The translations under genes were made by a program, and so were the position numbers. From Chloroflexota bacterium (GTDB lineage Bacteria > Chloroflexota > Anaerolineae > Ardenticatenales > Ardenticatenaceae), in NCBI GenBank assembly GCA_003520455.1, contig DOUV01000413.1, positions 1 through 30,567 on the forward strand: DNA of 30,567 nt, written 5' to 3'. How positions within the stretch are numbered: position 1 is the stretch's first letter; each line of letters starts with the position of its first letter. This document shows, one piece after another, positions 18,594-27,461 of the stretch. The notes beneath the pieces are model-generated. The model did not search any database. It was not told the DNA's origin and saw nothing but the letters and a program-made list of their open reading frames with translations.

Positions 18594-20096
18594 ATGGAGA
18601 GGCATGAATTGGCCGAAAAGCCCTCAAATCCTAAGCTGAAGAAGATCCAACAGCCGGTCAGACAGGCTAAATGGGCCCGGGTCGCCCGGAGATTGCAGCG
18701 CCGGCTCGATCCGGTATTGGCTCCTCTCTATGAAGTGTCCAGCCACGCCCGCGACACCGCGGTACACGCGTACTGGGACTGGCGCAAAACCACCAACCGG
18801 TTGCCCTTCGATCGTGCTGCCGGGTTTTCTGTCGGTCCGACGCCGAAGGGGGGCGAGCGCCCGAAGAATGTGGTGTGGGTGATGCTTGATGCGCTGCGGC
18901 AAGACATTTTCGAGGAATACTTGAGGCGTGGCGGCCTGGCGGATCTGGTCGATGAGGGGGTTTACTTCTCGCGTGCCTTTGCGCAAGGAAGCTGGACGTA
19001 TCCTTCCGTCTTCTCTTTTCTTACCGGGCGCTACCCTTTTAACTGCGGCGTCTCCAGACTCACGGACACAGACGGCGTGCCAGGTTCGGTATGTGCCGAT
19101 TTCGACGACACCTGCCCGACGATCTTTCGCCTCTTGCGGGACCATGACTACCGGGTCGGTAGTATCCTCGACGGGTGGGGGTTCACCGTCCGTACCACGG
19201 CGGGACTCGAGCATCGCGAGGACCGCTATTTCGAAGAGAACTGGGGTTGGATCTGCGGTCAAAGCCGGCGCTATTTATCGCTGGACGAGCTACGGGAGGC
19301 CAGTCTGGCTTATATCGAGAGTGCCGGTAGGCAAAGCCCCTTCGTACTTTTTGTGCGAAGCCTCTACACGCATTCCCCCTACCGCGGCATCTTCAAGAGC
19401 GCAGAGTATGTCACGAACCTGAGTCGAGAGCGCTCGGTCGCCAGATTGGTGGAAGGCTTCATCCGGGGGTTGCGGCGCTTTGAGGGCGACTATCTGAGGC
19501 CAATGCTAGAAGTGCTAGAGCAGGCCGGCAAGCGAGACGATACGATCATTGTCATCAACTCGGACCACGGCGATATGTTCTGGAACGTGGAGGATGATCT
19601 GCGCGCAGGGTATCTGGATGAGGAGATGTGGCGGCACCAACTGGAACCCTACAACGCCCTGATCAAGGTGCCACTCCTCATTACGGGTGCGCGTATGAGA
19701 GGCGTCTACTCTCAGCGGTTTCGACTGATAGATGTGGTGCCGACTCTGCTTGAGGAACTTGGAATCGAATACGAACCAGGCCAATTTGATGGTGTATCGG
19801 TGCGGCGAGTCGAAGCGCGTCCGCTGTATGCTGATTCGGCTGGCGTCGGATTTGGCGGCGTTGCTTTCCAGGCGGAAGGCCCCAAGCTTCTGATGTCCCA
19901 CCGCCTTGGGACTGTCTCGTACCCGATTACTGAAGATCAGTACGAGCGACTGAACTTGCGTCGCGATGCCGGTATCTATGTCAACGAGTTTACGGAGTTC
20001 CTTGAGCAGGCGAGTCGTTCCCGTCACGTTGAGGCCGATCAGGACGATGCCGAGGTATTACTGAGGCGACTCCAGATGCTGGGATATATAGAATGA
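18594..20096 (+). CDS. Sulfatase-fold enzyme with Thr nucleophile
   Basis: A 500-residue member of the sulfatase branch of the alkaline phosphatase superfamily. D99 (WVMLDALRQD) is the first metal ligand. T135 in S-W-T-Y-P-S-V-F-S-F-L-T-G falls exactly at the formylglycine position and the usual Arg is replaced by Val. S323-D-H-G-D-M follows. True sulfatase activity is therefore unlikely; phosphate-ester hydrolysis or phospho-group transfer is more consistent. The first 85 residues are basic, lack a signal peptide and resemble nothing I know. The C-terminus reads LQMLGYIE, like that of the enzyme at 23463. It follows the sulfotransferase gene by 97 bases. AGAGGAG lies 11 bases before the ATG. 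Confidence 0.87.
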   Translation: MERHELAEKPSNPKLKKIQQPVRQAKWARVARRLQRRLDPVLAPLYEVSSHARDTAVHAYWDWRKTTNRLPFDRAAGFSVGPTPKGGERPKNVVWVMLDALRQDIFEEYLRRGGLADLVDEGVYFSRAFAQGSWTYPSVFSFLTGRYPFNCGVSRLTDTDGVPGSVCADFDDTCPTIFRLLRDHDYRVGSILDGWGFTVRTTAGLEHREDRYFEENWGWICGQSRRYLSLDELREASLAYIESAGRQSPFVLFVRSLYTHSPYRGIFKSAEYVTNLSRERSVARLVEGFIRGLRRFEGDYLRPMLEVLEQAGKRDDTIIVINSDHGDMFWNVEDDLRAGYLDEEMWRHQLEPYNALIKVPLLITGARMRGVYSQRFRLIDVVPTLLEELGIEYEPGQFDGVSVRRVEARPLYADSAGVGFGGVAFQAEGPKLLMSHRLGTVSYPITEDQYERLNLRRDAGIYVNEFTEFLEQASRSRHVEADQDDAEVLLRRLQMLGYIE

Positions 20097-20283
20097 CTCG
20101 AGAAAGGCCCGCAGTGTCGGGCAAAATACGCGCGACTCGGGTTTTCCGGTCTACGAGGAGTCGTTTCAATTCGCGCCGACGGGATGGAATGATCGACGCC
20201 AACCTGACCCGTGCAGAAGCGACAGCCCGGCTTTGCGAGTGGTAGGATGAGACCTCCTGATCAAGAAGAAGAGGAGACCCTCA

Positions 20284-21579
20284 ATGCTTCACCGTGCAGG
20301 CCGGTCGGGCGGCCGAGGTGTTACCATCATCATGCTCGTTGTTAGCCTGGCTGGCTGGTCCTATCCAATCCGTAATCGCCCAGCAGAAAACAGTGCCTCA
20401 TCGCCAGTCGTCGCCGTGCAACCCTGGGGCACGACCAGTGAGGGCATCCTGCATGACACTCGCCGGGCGACACCGGCCCCAGTGCCAACCCTGACTCCCA
20501 CTCCCACCCAAGCGCCGATGCGATTCTCAACCCAGTCGCCAATCCCAACCGTCCAGCCAGTGGCGGGACAGCCGTGTCCCGCCGGCTCCCACGACCCGAG
20601 CAAGTGGCACCCGCTCATCGATCCCGTCACCGGGTGCCACTTTAACCACGAGCATAAGGACAACCCCCACGACCTCGATGACGTATTTGGTCCGGTCGAG
20701 ACACATCTGCGGGGCTACTCAGTCGGTCTGCCGTGGCAGACCGGATTGACCGGGACGGAAGAAAACCGGTACAAACACGAGAGTTATGGGTGGTTGGTGC
20801 TCCGCAACCTGCCGCCGAGCAACTCCAGAAGTCAGAATGGCGCTGAAAAGAACAGCAAGGATGTGGCCTTCGTCAAAAACATCCGCGTGCAGGTGCACGG
20901 CGATTTGCATGCGGGCGGGGCGGCGACGCGCTTCCACTCGGTGTGGATTGAGGCCCAGGTCTGCTACAGGGCGAATCCGAACGATTGCGGGATTGTAGGG
21001 TTCGGCGGGCATCTGGACTATGGTGAGTTGCGCGTGGATGGTGTCTGGGTCCCGCTCCCCAACGATCCCCGCGCTTACGCGGGGTTGACCCCTCCCGCTC
21101 CGGAGCGCCAGGTTGATAATCTCATCGCCAAGCGGAGCCACTCGGCCACCTCCCACAGTGTTCGATGGATCGGTCGCTTCGCGGGTGCAGTAGGGCCGAT
21201 TGCCTATGCCGGCATTGCCCATGAGACCAAAGATTCCTGGCAGCCCATTGACCCGGCCGATCCGGGAGCTGTGCAGCTGACCTGCCCGGATTTTGAATGT
21301 GAGGACAACAACTCGACTGCGCGGCTCGATTTCTTCATTCTTCGCCCGCGACAGACCCCGCCGGTCACCGCTGATTCCCGAATCAACTTCAAGGGCTACA
21401 CAGACCGCTTCCTGAATGTTGTGGAGGACTGTCGGGAACCGGGGCCGGATTGCGTGCCGCTGGTGTTTGAGAATTTTCCCAATCTACGGGAGATCAGCCT
21501 CCAGAATGGTGGGCCGGACTCGTTTCGCGAATACGATACGTCACCACCGGGCAAACACTGGATCGAATATCCGAACTAG
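20284..21579 (+). CDS. Secreted Cys/His-rich protein of unknown function (paralogue A)
   Basis: A 431-residue exported protein. A hydrophobic segment (about residues 14-27) acts as signal or anchor, a Pro/Thr-rich linker (about 60-95) follows, and then a conserved domain to the end. That domain has WHPLIDP, C118-H-F-N-H-E-H-K-D, YKHESYGWLVLR, the VHGDLHAGG motif and eight Cys that are all kept in the - strand protein at 29009-30220. The His cluster suggests metal binding and the even Cys count suggests disulfides in an extracellular fold. I do not recognise a catalytic family. GAGGAG seven bases before ATG 20284 supports the start. A stem-loop lies just after the stop. Confidence 0.82.
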   Translation: MLHRAGRSGGRGVTIIMLVVSLAGWSYPIRNRPAENSASSPVVAVQPWGTTSEGILHDTRRATPAPVPTLTPTPTQAPMRFSTQSPIPTVQPVAGQPCPAGSHDPSKWHPLIDPVTGCHFNHEHKDNPHDLDDVFGPVETHLRGYSVGLPWQTGLTGTEENRYKHESYGWLVLRNLPPSNSRSQNGAEKNSKDVAFVKNIRVQVHGDLHAGGAATRFHSVWIEAQVCYRANPNDCGIVGFGGHLDYGELRVDGVWVPLPNDPRAYAGLTPPAPERQVDNLIAKRSHSATSHSVRWIGRFAGAVGPIAYAGIAHETKDSWQPIDPADPGAVQLTCPDFECEDNNSTARLDFFILRPRQTPPVTADSRINFKGYTDRFLNVVEDCREPGPDCVPLVFENFPNLREISLQNGGPDSFREYDTSPPGKHWIEYPN

Positions 21580-21580
21580 T

Positions 21581-21609
21581 GAATCGCCTGGAGTTCCACC
21601 GGGCGATTC
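21581..21609. terminator. Stem-loop just after secreted protein gene
   Basis: GAATCGCC (21581-21588) pairs perfectly with GGCGATTC (21602-21609). Inside, TGGA and TCCA can extend the stem across a small bulge. It begins one base after the TAG at 21577-21579. No T run follows, so it is a terminator candidate by position and stem strength only. Confidence 0.4.
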
Positions 21610-21837
21610 CAACTTCGTCGGTAGCCCCCAGTTGTGAATCTGACGGGCTCTTCGCTCACGAACAATCCGAAGCCAGGTTTGCGCCAAGAGGACTACAGGT
21701 CTGACATCAGAACTACAAGGTTGCTGATGCCAGGCGATAAGAAGCCACGGGACAGACGATTGTGGTTCGAACGATAGGGACGCAGAGCCTGGTGTAGAGT
21801 CGAGTACGCCATCCACTAGAGGTTCTGGCGAGAGAGT

Positions 21838-23337
21838 ATGACGCAACAGCAGAGAATTGGAGTCGTGCTCGGCTGCCTTGTACTTCTTTCAGCATTTTCA
21901 ATTGTACTGGTGGAAGCTCAGGTTCAAGACAGCCGATGGTCAGAGCCTTTCCGCCTCTCGAGTGAAGAGGGAGGAGTCCGCGATAGCGCCGTGGTCGCCG
22001 ACCAGTATGGCTACGTGCACGCCTTCTGGAGCGAAAGCGGGATGGCCAGCGAGGGGCGTTCCATCATCCAGTACGCCCGCTTTGACGGCGTCAGTTGGAC
22101 CGAGCCGATTGATGTTTATGTGACCGGGCCAAACAGCGAGATCACGCAGGTAGAAGCTGCGGTTGATCAGAGCGGGATCCTCCATCTCGCCTGGACGGGG
22201 GGATTCACAGGTCCCCTGTACTATGGCACGGCTCCAGCACTCGATGCTTTATCGGCTCGCCAATGGCAACGTCCTCGTGTCTTGAAGACCTCGCTCCACC
22301 GGATGGAGTTGCAGCTCGATTCAAACGGTATGGCGTACATCCTTTACACCGATCCGTTCAGTGAGGAAAAAGGTATCTACATCGTCAGCACAGACGATGA
22401 AGGCAAAACCTGGTCATTTCCCGTTCGAGTGGACAGTGATACACCGAATGGTTACGAACCTGACGACGTGCAATTTGCGATCGACTCAGGAGATGTCTTT
22501 CACGCAGTCTGGTCTGACTATGACGTCAGCGATGCGAACAAGATCAAGTGGATCCGTTATGCCCGTTCAATCGATAGCGGCCGTACCTGGTCGACCCCAG
22601 AAACGATCGACGAGGTTGGTAGTGAGGGCGACGAGCTTCGGGCAGCCGGCCCGAGGATGATCGTACAGGGCCAGACGGTCCACGTCATCTGGGCAAGGGT
22701 CAACGCGGGACCCCAGCGCCAACACCGCTTTTCCGTCGACGACGGCCAGAATTGGAGCGGCGCGCAGTGGATTTTTGGCGGACTCAACGGGCAAGCTGGC
22801 GATGCTCTCGCTGTGGATGGGGCTGGGCGCGTGCATTTCATCGGTCAAATCCGCTTTCCGCAAGGAATCTATCATGCCTATTGGGATGGGACTCGCTGGA
22901 CGCAGCCAGACCTGATTTACCTCATCAGAGGGAGTTCGGAGGATGTGATCGGCAACCGGATCCATGCCCAGGGTATCCATCTTGCCGTCCGTGCTGGGAA
23001 CCAACTGGTCACCGTTTTCTCTAACTTAGAAACCCAGCCCAGGCCACTCTACACGATGTACCGAACCCTTGAGGACGTACCCCCGGCACGGCTTGCTGCC
23101 TTGCCGGTGCCGTCTGCATCCCCAGTCCCGAGTCTGAGCCCGACGCCGCCAGAGGCTGCTCCGGCTGATCCCACGGCGGCACCGGCTGTCGCGCGGGTTG
23201 ATACAGGTCGTCCTTCGCCGCCGGGGCAATCCGCAGCCAGCGATGCCTCACCCGACCGTGCCCTTTGGTTGGGCATTCTTCCGGTCCTCCTGTTCATCGG
23301 CGGGTCTATCGCCTTACGGCTCGTGCGGCGCCGCTAG
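21838..23337 (+). CDS. Membrane-anchored Asp-box (sialidase-like) beta-propeller protein
   Basis: A 499-residue exported protein. An N-terminal signal segment (about residues 7-27) is followed by a beta-propeller-like region with three Asp boxes: S184-T-D-D-E-G-K-T-W, S244-I-D-S-G-R-T-W and S299-V-D-D-G-Q-N-W. Other blades have a VxAVDxxGxxHxxW pattern. A Pro/Ala/Ser-rich linker (about 415-470) and a C-terminal membrane helix ending in Arg-Arg-Arg anchor it outside the cell. Asp-box folds occur in sialidases and in non-catalytic binding proteins; the sialidase Arg triad is not obvious here, so glycan binding or another glycosidase role is open. The ribosome site (GAGAG) is weak. Confidence 0.82.
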   Translation: MTQQQRIGVVLGCLVLLSAFSIVLVEAQVQDSRWSEPFRLSSEEGGVRDSAVVADQYGYVHAFWSESGMASEGRSIIQYARFDGVSWTEPIDVYVTGPNSEITQVEAAVDQSGILHLAWTGGFTGPLYYGTAPALDALSARQWQRPRVLKTSLHRMELQLDSNGMAYILYTDPFSEEKGIYIVSTDDEGKTWSFPVRVDSDTPNGYEPDDVQFAIDSGDVFHAVWSDYDVSDANKIKWIRYARSIDSGRTWSTPETIDEVGSEGDELRAAGPRMIVQGQTVHVIWARVNAGPQRQHRFSVDDGQNWSGAQWIFGGLNGQAGDALAVDGAGRVHFIGQIRFPQGIYHAYWDGTRWTQPDLIYLIRGSSEDVIGNRIHAQGIHLAVRAGNQLVTVFSNLETQPRPLYTMYRTLEDVPPARLAALPVPSASPVPSLSPTPPEAAPADPTAAPAVARVDTGRPSPPGQSAASDASPDRALWLGILPVLLFIGGSIALRLVRRR

Positions 23338-23462
23338 AGCGGCGGTCAAGGGGTCAGACTTCCGAAGTGCGGAAAACCGCGGAAATCTTCGATCACGCGG
23401 CTAAAGGGTTTACCGGATCCAGGGCCTCATGAATAGGCCAGTTCGTTCAGCAGAGCAAGCGA

Positions 23463-24830
23463 ATGAATAGACCGAACATACTGTTATTGACCATCGACAG
23501 CTTGCGATTGGATATGCTCGGTTGTTATGGGTACGCCAGAGCAACGACTCCCAATCTCGACCGCCTGGCAGCGACGGGTATCCGTTTCACTCAGGCGATC
23601 ACTGGCGGCTCCTGGACACAGGCTGCCTTTCCGGCGTTACTGACCTCGAGCTATCCATCGATGTACGGCGGTTGTACTGGTCCGTTATCTCCCGCGCGCC
23701 CATCGCCGATTGAAACCCTCGCTTCACACGGCTACACCAGTGCAGGTTTCTCGACAAACCCGCATTTGAGTAGGGTCACCAGCTATGATCGGGGTTTCGG
23801 TCACTTTCGCGATCTTGTGCCTGCCGAAGCGGGTCCCCGCCTGCGCGACATGAAGGGCGGTGAACGTTTTCTGCGCAACTCTTTAACGCACTACGCGCTG
23901 CTGGCAGCGGGCAAACGAATGCGTCCGGCGCGAGCATATGTGTCGGCTCAAGAGGTAACGGATGTTATCTGTCGCTGGTGCGACGGCGCCCCGGTACCCT
24001 TCTTTCTCTGGGTGCACTACATGGATGTCCACTGGCCGTATCACCTGGAAGAGACGCTCACCGATCCACGTGACATTGCTCGGGCCTGGCGAGATCTGCA
24101 ACACATCAATCGAGTGACGTGGCGCGGGGCAACGGTAACCCAGTCGCAACGAGAGTACTACATTCGGCTGTACGAGCAGGCGCTCTACTACGTGGACACC
24201 CACATCGGGCGGCTTTTGAGTTCCCTGGAGAGATCTGGGCGTCTGGCGAACACCGTCGTCATCGTCGTTTCGGACCATGGCGAAGAGTTTCTTGACCACG
24301 GCCGGTGGGGCCACCGGCAGAGCAATCTCTACGATGAGATTCTCAGAGTGCCACTTCTCATTCGTGTACCGGGCAACGCAGGCAACAAGATGGTTCGGCA
24401 CCAGGTGTCTACACTCGACATCATGCCGACAGTTCTTCAGCTCTGTGATTGTCCTCCCCCAAGCGGTATCGAAGGTGCGAGTTTAGTCCTTCTCTGGGAT
24501 CACAGCCGAGGCCACTCTTATGAGATGACAGAAGCGATCAGCGAGATGCACCGCGACGAGTGGCACCGCATCGCTGTCAGGACTGAAGAATTCAAGTACA
24601 TTTGGGACAATCGGCACCCGGATGCGGCTCACCTCTACGATCTCCAGGCTGACCCGGCTGAACGGTGCAATGTGATCCAGCAATACCCTGAGGCCGCCAG
24701 GTCCTTTCAAAGTCGCGTCGACATCCATCGGCGGCGGGTCGCCGAAACGTCGGCTGCCATCGCTCTCCCAGAGCTTGAGCTTGATGAAACTGTCATCAGC
24801 CGTTTGCGTGGTTTGGGGTACATTGAGTAG
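23463..24830 (+). CDS. Sulfatase-fold enzyme with Thr nucleophile
   Basis: A 455-residue sulfatase-branch protein that starts directly at the catalytic domain, NILLLTIDSLRLDMLGCYGY, with metal ligand D12. T52 in S-W-T-Q-A-A-F-P-A-L-L-T-S sits at the formylglycine position, and the usual Pro two residues later is Ala. S270-D-H-G-E-E-F and DHGRWGH supply further metal ligands. Without Cys or Ser it should not act as a formylglycine sulfatase; a phosphohydrolase or phospho-transferase role is favoured. No signal peptide is present, so it may be cytoplasmic, unlike the enzyme at 9128. No strong ribosome site precedes ATG 23463. The next gene begins 34 bases after its stop. Confidence 0.87.
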   Translation: MNRPNILLLTIDSLRLDMLGCYGYARATTPNLDRLAATGIRFTQAITGGSWTQAAFPALLTSSYPSMYGGCTGPLSPARPSPIETLASHGYTSAGFSTNPHLSRVTSYDRGFGHFRDLVPAEAGPRLRDMKGGERFLRNSLTHYALLAAGKRMRPARAYVSAQEVTDVICRWCDGAPVPFFLWVHYMDVHWPYHLEETLTDPRDIARAWRDLQHINRVTWRGATVTQSQREYYIRLYEQALYYVDTHIGRLLSSLERSGRLANTVVIVVSDHGEEFLDHGRWGHRQSNLYDEILRVPLLIRVPGNAGNKMVRHQVSTLDIMPTVLQLCDCPPPSGIEGASLVLLWDHSRGHSYEMTEAISEMHRDEWHRIAVRTEEFKYIWDNRHPDAAHLYDLQADPAERCNVIQQYPEAARSFQSRVDIHRRRVAETSAAIALPELELDETVISRLRGLGYIE

Positions 24831-24864
24831 AAAGCTGGCTTGAATTGGTATGAAGGGCGAGGAG

Positions 24865-26145
24865 ATGTTGCCTTCATTGAGAATTGCGCACTTGTTCCAG
24901 AGCACTAACATAAAGTTCTCCGACTCACACGCTGTACAACTTCACATCCTCTACACGATCCGCGGATTACAGCAGAGGGGGCATCGAGTCAGTCTTCTGG
25001 CGCTACAAAAAGGCCGGCGCGTTCTGTACACCGAGGATCTGAAGGCAGCCACGAGCGACCAACTCCTGAATTGCCATTTCGGAGAGCTAGGAGTGACCGG
25101 CAGGTTGCCTTTCAAGCTGTTCGAGAGCGGAATCCGACGTATTCAAGCGGCCTCTGGCCTCCCCTATCTTGGCCTGTTTGATAGTTACCGCTTGTATGAT
25201 GCCAGTTGCAGGAACCTTCAAGGCTATGACTTGATCCACGAACGGTATAACCTGTTGGCTATCGGGGGGGCATTGGCGAGTCGGAGGCTCGGTATCCCCT
25301 TCGTCCTCGAAACCAATGCGGATGTGATTGAACAGCGAGTGTTTCGGGGCACGCCCGATCGGGGGGTGCGCCGGCTGTATGCCGTGTGGGCAGCTCGATT
25401 CTGCTTCAATACGGCCGCGAAGATCATCTGTGTGTCTTCGGAGTTAAAGGATCATCTTGTTCGCAAGTGGAAGATCGACGCGAGCAAGCTCGCCGTGCTT
25501 CCATGTGCCGCCGATGTCGAGATGTTTGGACAAGCGTACGATCCGGCTGCGGTCAGACGGCGGCTGGGCCTGACCACTGAGGCGATTGCCATGTGGGTCG
25601 GAGGGTTCTACCCCTGGCACGATCTTGATTTGCTTGTGGACAGCTTCCAGCGAGTCTTGGAGCGAGTACCGACTGCCCGGTTGATCTTAGTCGGCGATGG
25701 GCCAACCCGGCCACTGGTCGAGCGCAAAATTCTCGCAGCCGGGCTCCAGGAGGCGGTGTTGCTGACAGGCTCCGTCGATCATGAGCAGGTGGCCGAACTG
25801 TTATCGATTGCGGATGTGGCCGTTGCCCCGTCGCCCTCCTCCTTCCCGGGTCACGGAGGAACACCGCTCAAATTATTCGAGTACATGGCCGCCGGCAAGG
25901 CCATTGTCGCCACTGGTATGAGCCAGGCCAGAGCTGTGATCCGCGATGGGTACAATGGGTTGACCGTTGAACCCGAGGATGTCACCGCGTTTGCCAACGC
26001 CATTCTGCGTGTGTTCAACGACCCGGACCAGCGCGAACGACTCAGCCAAAATGCGCGCCAACAGGCGATAGCGCAGTTCTCGTGGACGCGGTACGCCGAG
26101 CGGCTCGAACAGATTTATGCCGACGTCCTGGCCGGACAGGAATGA
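24865..26145 (+). CDS. Glycosyltransferase family 4 protein
   Basis: A 426-residue GT-B fold retaining glycosyltransferase. The N-terminal half shows the acceptor-side region with FSDSHAVQLHIL and RGHRVSLLAL. The C-terminal half shows LILVGDGP and the GTPLKLFEYMAAGKAIVAT segment with the conserved Glu for nucleotide-sugar binding, then SQNARQQAIAQFSWTRYAERLEQIY. It probably adds one sugar to a lipid-linked glycan on the cytoplasmic side. ATG 24865 has AAGG about eight bases upstream; ATG 24850 in frame is an alternative. The stop overlaps the next gene as ATGA. Donor sugar unknown. Confidence 0.9.
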   Translation: MLPSLRIAHLFQSTNIKFSDSHAVQLHILYTIRGLQQRGHRVSLLALQKGRRVLYTEDLKAATSDQLLNCHFGELGVTGRLPFKLFESGIRRIQAASGLPYLGLFDSYRLYDASCRNLQGYDLIHERYNLLAIGGALASRRLGIPFVLETNADVIEQRVFRGTPDRGVRRLYAVWAARFCFNTAAKIICVSSELKDHLVRKWKIDASKLAVLPCAADVEMFGQAYDPAAVRRRLGLTTEAIAMWVGGFYPWHDLDLLVDSFQRVLERVPTARLILVGDGPTRPLVERKILAAGLQEAVLLTGSVDHEQVAELLSIADVAVAPSPSSFPGHGGTPLKLFEYMAAGKAIVATGMSQARAVIRDGYNGLTVEPEDVTAFANAILRVFNDPDQRERLSQNARQQAIAQFSWTRYAERLEQIYADVLAGQE

Positions 26146-27461
26146 GCATGCGCATTCTCTTTCTTTCCAACTTCTATCCCCCATCTCGACCGGGGGGTTA
26201 CACTCAATGGTGCCACGAGGTGGCCGAGAGCCTGGCGACTCGTGGTCACACCATCGGAGTGCTGACCAGTCACTACCAGCGAGAGCAGGCACCGGCCAAC
26301 GAACGGGATGTCTACCGAGTTCTTCATCTCGAGAGCGATCTTTTCTACTATCGACCGCTCGATTTCTTTCTGAGCTGGAAACGGCACGAGCAGGAGAATC
26401 TGGCGGCTCTGGCGCGGGTCGTCGAGCATTTTGAGCCGGACGTGGTCTTCGTGTGGGGCATGTGGGCGCTGTCGAAAAGTCTACCCGCTCTGGCCGAGCG
26501 CCTCCTGCCGTCGCGGGTGGTGTACTACCTGTCTGACTACTGGCCGGCTGATGTGGACATGCACACTGCGTACTGGCGGCGGCCATCCCGGAGTTGGCCT
26601 GGACGTCTCCCCAAGCGGATTCTGGGTGCCATCGCTCTGTCCATGCTCAACGGAACGGGGAAGCCGGCCTTGCAATTCGAGCGCGTGATCTGCGTCAGTT
26701 GCGCTGTGAGGGATATTTTGGTTGAGGCCGGAGTACCGATCCAACACGCGCGCATCATCCATGGTGGCACGGATGCAAGCCGATTTCTCGATGGCAGCGG
26801 TGGGAACGGGCATCGGCACGTGGGTCGAGAACGGCAGGGCTTGAAGTTGGTCTACGCGGGCCAGTTCGTTCCCCACAAGGGCGTTCACACGGCGGTCGAT
26901 GCGATGGCCCGGCTCGTGCACGAGCAGGGGATGAAACAAGTCAGCCTTGTCCTGCTGGGGGCCGGTCACCCTGCCTACGAAGCGTCCTTACGCGACCTTG
27001 TCGCCAAAAACGGTTTGCAGGACTACGTCACCTTCCACGATGCCGTGACGAGGGAAGAGATGCCGGCTCTCTTGCGACAGTTTGATGCGCTCGTCTTCCC
27101 CTCGATCTACGAGGAGCCTCTGGCCCGCATGACGCAAGAGGCGATGCTCGCCGGGCTGGTGGTTGTGGGAACGACGACCGGCGGGACCAAGGAGATCTTG
27201 AGGGACGGCGAGAATGGGTTGACCTTTGCCGCAGAGGACGCCGCCGGCCTGACCAGGCAAATCAGGCGGCTTGTCTTTGCTCCCGACCTCGTTCAGCGGC
27301 TGGCGGAAGCCGGCCGCCGAACTGTGTTGGAGAAATTTACACTCGACCGGATGGTGGATGAGATCGAGGATTACCTCGACGAGATTGTGTCTGAGATGCC
27401 CGCAACCCAATCCCTGCCGGGCAGCGTCGCCCGCGGCGCTGCCCCAAGGAATCTCCGATGA
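26142..27461 (+). CDS. Glycosyltransferase family 4 protein (tandem paralogue 1)
   Basis: A 439-residue GT4 enzyme. The start MSMRILFLSNFYPP and GGYTQWCHEVAE form the N-terminal nucleotide-fold entry. VFVWGMWALSKSLPALAE, VYAGQFVPHKGV and the FPSIYEEPLARMTQEAMLAG donor-binding segment follow. ATG 26142 overlaps the preceding stop (ATGA), and its own stop overlaps the next start (ATGA), so the three glycosyltransferases are translationally coupled. The protein is clearly a paralogue of the next gene over its whole length. The residue before the first Glu of the donor motif differs (YEEP against WKEP), which may reflect different donors or acceptors. Confidence 0.91.
   Translation: MSMRILFLSNFYPPSRPGGYTQWCHEVAESLATRGHTIGVLTSHYQREQAPANERDVYRVLHLESDLFYYRPLDFFLSWKRHEQENLAALARVVEHFEPDVVFVWGMWALSKSLPALAERLLPSRVVYYLSDYWPADVDMHTAYWRRPSRSWPGRLPKRILGAIALSMLNGTGKPALQFERVICVSCAVRDILVEAGVPIQHARIIHGGTDASRFLDGSGGNGHRHVGRERQGLKLVYAGQFVPHKGVHTAVDAMARLVHEQGMKQVSLVLLGAGHPAYEASLRDLVAKNGLQDYVTFHDAVTREEMPALLRQFDALVFPSIYEEPLARMTQEAMLAGLVVVGTTTGGTKEILRDGENGLTFAAEDAAGLTRQIRRLVFAPDLVQRLAEAGRRTVLEKFTLDRMVDEIEDYLDEIVSEMPATQSLPGSVARGAAPRNLR

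Noticed and set aside
23338..23462. Intergenic GGGGTCAGAC-like sequence and a TTCCG/CGGAA stem, possibly a REP-type element
   Set aside because: The stem is only five bases with no T run, and a single short match is not enough to call a repeat element or terminator.
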